Part shown: positions 62,339 to 64,000 of the stretch, piece after piece
Numbering within the stretch: the stretch's first letter is position 1
Layout of the letters: every line of letters begins with the position of its first letter
From: Flavobacteriales bacterium
GTDB lineage: Bacteria > Bacteroidota > Bacteroidia > Flavobacteriales_D > Crocinitomicaceae
DNA: 64,000 bases
Assembly (NCBI GenBank): GCA_947470515.1
Contig: CANITF010000014.1
Coordinates: 1-64,000, forward strand
Direction of reading: 5' to 3'
Made by a program: the position numbers and the translations under genes
The notes under the pieces: model-generated
The model's input: only the letters and a program-made list of their open reading frames with translations
Databases searched by the model: none
What the model was told of the DNA's origin: nothing

Positions 62339-62689
62339 ATGGAAGACGAAATAGTTAAAACTTCAGAAATAAGTATCAAAGTTGGTTTGAATGAAAACAA
62401 CTTACCAGTTGGAATGAAATGGACTGCTCCAGATGGGAAAATGGACAATGCGCCAGCTAAAGCGTTGATGCTTTCTTTATGGGATCCAACAGAAAATAAT
62501 ACAATGAAAATTGACTTATGGACAAAGGATATGTCAATCGAAGAAATGAAACAGTTTTTTCATCAAACCCTTTTGACAATGGCAGATACGTTTGAAAAAG
62601 CTACTGGCGAAAATTTAATTTGTGAAGACTTAAGAGATTTCTGTTATCACTTTGCTGAAAAAATGCAAATATTACCTGAAGAGAACTAA
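62339..62689 (+). CDS. gldC: Gliding motility protein GldC
   Basis: This 116-residue protein is cytoplasmic and helps gliding in Flavobacterium, where its loss reduces motility. KTSEISIKVGLNENNLPVGMKWTAPDG is the family opening, followed by ALMLSLWDPTENNTMKIDLWTKDMSIEEMKQFFHQTLLTMADTF. I choose the ATG at 62339 (MEDEIVK), one base after gldB; a TTG at 62330 overlapping gldB is less likely. The stop shares a base with the ATG of the DUF2797 gene (TAATG). The biochemical role is unknown. Confidence 0.9.
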   Translation: MEDEIVKTSEISIKVGLNENNLPVGMKWTAPDGKMDNAPAKALMLSLWDPTENNTMKIDLWTKDMSIEEMKQFFHQTLLTMADTFEKATGENLICEDLRDFCYHFAEKMQILPEEN

Positions 62690-63480
62690 TGGTGAAAGGT
62701 AATCTTAGGAAAATGAGTGTTTCGTTAGAAGACACCATTCGATATGATTTAAATCTTATAGAAAATATTCATGTCAATGAATTGATTGGTTCAACGATTC
62801 AATTGAGTTGGAATGGCCAAATTATTTGCACATGCTGCGGAAAGAATACTAAAAAGTCATTTGGCGATGGATTTTGTTATGCTTGTTTTATAAGTGCTCC
62901 AGAAGCTACAGAATGTACATTACGACCAGAATTGTGTCGTGCACACTTAGGAGAGGGAAGAGATCCTGAATGGGAGCAACGAAATCATAATACTCCTCAT
63001 ATAGTTTATTTAGCAGCAACTGATATCGTAAAGGTAGGAGTTACAAGAATTACCCAAGTTCCAACTAGATGGATAGATCAAGGAGCGTCTTCGGCAATTC
63101 GATTAGCTGAAACACCAAATAGATATGAAGCTGGAATGCTGGAAGTTGCATTAAAGTCTTTTTTTGCTGATAAAACAAATTGGCAACGCATGTTGAAAAA
63201 CGAGATTGATGAATCTATTGATTTGATAGATGAGAAATGGAGTCTTCATGATCAATTACCAGCTGATCTTACCCAATTTTTTACCGAAAATGATGAGATT
63301 ATTTCTTTGAATTACCCTGTTTTACAATTTCCAGAAAAAGTAAAAAGTTTGTCGTTTGATAAGACGCCGATCATTTCCGGAAAATTAGTTGGGATAAAAG
63401 GTCAATATTTATTATTTGAAGGAGGAGAAGTACTGAATATTCGAAAGCATACAGGATACAGCATAGAACTTACTTATTAA
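62689..63480 (+). CDS. DUF2797 family protein with zinc-finger-like cysteines
   Basis: This 263-residue protein belongs to DUF2797. A Cys-rich segment ICTCCGKNTKKSFGDGFCYACF looks like a zinc-binding knuckle. It is followed by AHLGEGRDPEWEQRNHNTPHIVYLAATDIVKVGVTRI and PTRWIDQGASSAIRLAETPNRYEAGMLEVALKSFFADK, the family core, which recalls a GIY-YIG nuclease fold (VYLAATDIVKVGVTR then E). Its function is not known to me. It overlaps gldC by one base and precedes trmB by 64 bases, so gldC and trmB flank it. An internal start at MSVSLEDT is possible. Confidence 0.8.
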   Translation: MVKGNLRKMSVSLEDTIRYDLNLIENIHVNELIGSTIQLSWNGQIICTCCGKNTKKSFGDGFCYACFISAPEATECTLRPELCRAHLGEGRDPEWEQRNHNTPHIVYLAATDIVKVGVTRITQVPTRWIDQGASSAIRLAETPNRYEAGMLEVALKSFFADKTNWQRMLKNEIDESIDLIDEKWSLHDQLPADLTQFFTENDEIISLNYPVLQFPEKVKSLSFDKTPIISGKLVGIKGQYLLFEGGEVLNIRKHTGYSIELTY

Positions 63481-63544
63481 GATTTATTTGAAGATTAAGT
63501 CTTGAGGTCTTTCATCTTGAAGTCTTAATATCTAATTTCGCACC

Positions 63545-64000
63545 ATGGGAAAAGATAAAATTCGTCGTTTTGCTTTAATAAAAGAATTTCCAAATGTATT
63601 CGAACCTAAAATTGGTGACGAATATGAAATGAAAGGAAAATGGAGAAGCGAGTATTTTAAAAATGATCATCCTATTGTTTTAGAATTGGGTTGTGGAAAA
63701 GGTGAATACTCTGTTGGACTAGCAAAACATTTTCCAAATAAGAATTTTATTGGAGTGGACATTAAAGGAGCTCGAATGTTTATTGGAGCCAATGAAGCAC
63801 TTGAAGAAAATTTAACGAATGTTGCCTTTCTTCGAACAAAAATCGATTTTATTAATGATTGTTTCATTGAAAATGAAGTTGATGAAATCTGGTTAACGTT
63901 TTCGGATCCTCAACCACAAAAACCGAACAAAAGATTGTCCTCTTTGCCTTTTGTCAATCGGTATCGAAAATTATTGAAACAAGGAGGAATTGTTCATATG
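63545..64000 (+). CDS. trmB: tRNA (guanine-N7-)-methyltransferase TrmB, 3' end cut by window
   Basis: The reading frame from 63545 stays open for 152 codons to the window end and has no stop. It reads MGKDKIRRFALIKEFPNVFE, then LELGCGKGEYSVGLAKHFPNKNFIGVDIKGARMF, the SAM site of TrmB, and LTFSDPQPQKPNKRLSSLPF, the DPxPKxxHxxRRL-type motif in a variant form with SLPF. TrmB makes m7G46 in tRNA. The remaining C-terminal third lies beyond the window. A TAATTTCG string before the start could be a weak -7 box. Confidence 0.9.
   Translation, partial: MGKDKIRRFALIKEFPNVFEPKIGDEYEMKGKWRSEYFKNDHPIVLELGCGKGEYSVGLAKHFPNKNFIGVDIKGARMFIGANEALEENLTNVAFLRTKIDFINDCFIENEVDEIWLTFSDPQPQKPNKRLSSLPFVNRYRKLLKQGGIVHM

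Noticed and set aside
63490-63540. Seventh heptamer array (TCTT-rich) before trmB
   Set aside because: The spacing between TC steps varies between 7 and 8 bases, so a strict period is not supported.

Overview
The window is AT-rich chromosomal DNA from a member of the Bacteroidota, most likely a gliding or T9SS-bearing Flavobacteriales (a Crocinitomicaceae/Fluviicola-like lineage is a guess). The evidence is the complete porP/sprF-like, gldK, gldL, gldM, gldN locus, the gldB-gldC pair, a cargo protein with a type IX secretion C-terminal sorting domain, a siaB/siaC pair, an S46 dipeptidyl-peptidase, and promoters of the Bacteroidota type (-7 box TAnnTTTG, -33 TTG). No rRNA, tRNA, CRISPR array, prophage or insertion sequence is visible apart from one REP-associated tyrosine transposase (RAYT).

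Layout. 1-12587 is a one-directional surface polysaccharide cluster: two Wzx flippases (the first cut by the window edge), two Wzy/ligase-type polymerases, three glycosyltransferases, a GNAT/FemAB-like transferase, a hexapeptide acyltransferase, a DegT/DnrJ aminotransferase and a short PglC-type sugar phosphotransferase. It is interrupted by a terminator plus gene remnant (5465-5703) and by the RAYT gene (11420-12001). 12586-12871 is a repeat-rich junction. 12862-19045 holds a ZIP transporter, a methyltransferase, siaB-siaC-coaE, a membrane protein and a DPP11-like peptidase. 19100-25102 (minus) carries lpd, a 1142-residue T9SS cargo protein and lipA. 25270-35861 contains housekeeping genes (OsmC, rlmB, a GT39 enzyme, a YjjG-type phosphatase, upp, an ABC exporter, a signal-less NMT1/THI5-like protein, hemH, ahcY, a pterin dehydratase). 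36132-42719 is a minus-strand block: miaB, sigma-54 activator, lptE, a TPR-like protein, secG, groES, groEL. 42999-53156 runs topA, a degenerate arginase-fold protein, a PorP/SprF-like protein and gldKLMN, which build the T9SS/gliding motor. 53404-64000 holds an ABC-F ATPase, two small lipoproteins, a ferredoxin, a minus operon (beta-barrel, nadE, M48 protease, beta-barrel), and the plus operon gldB-gldC-DUF2797-trmB (trmB cut by the window end).

The clearest unexplained structure is a set of 7-bp-period arrays, each about 28-50 bp, of different sequence but equal period, that sit at gene ends (10165, 12586, 12831, 15951, 36084, 53281). At three of these places the array lies next to a palindromic element with core GAGYTTRYCGAA or a remnant of it. 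The window also has a RAYT gene that carries its own internal palindrome and a hexamer array. The heptad/palindrome family and its possible link to the RAYT are the best candidates for further work. Other candidates are a predicted metal-ligand-less arginase-fold protein upstream of the T9SS genes and a three-hairpin 3' tail on groESL. Everything functional here is inferred from sequence alone.
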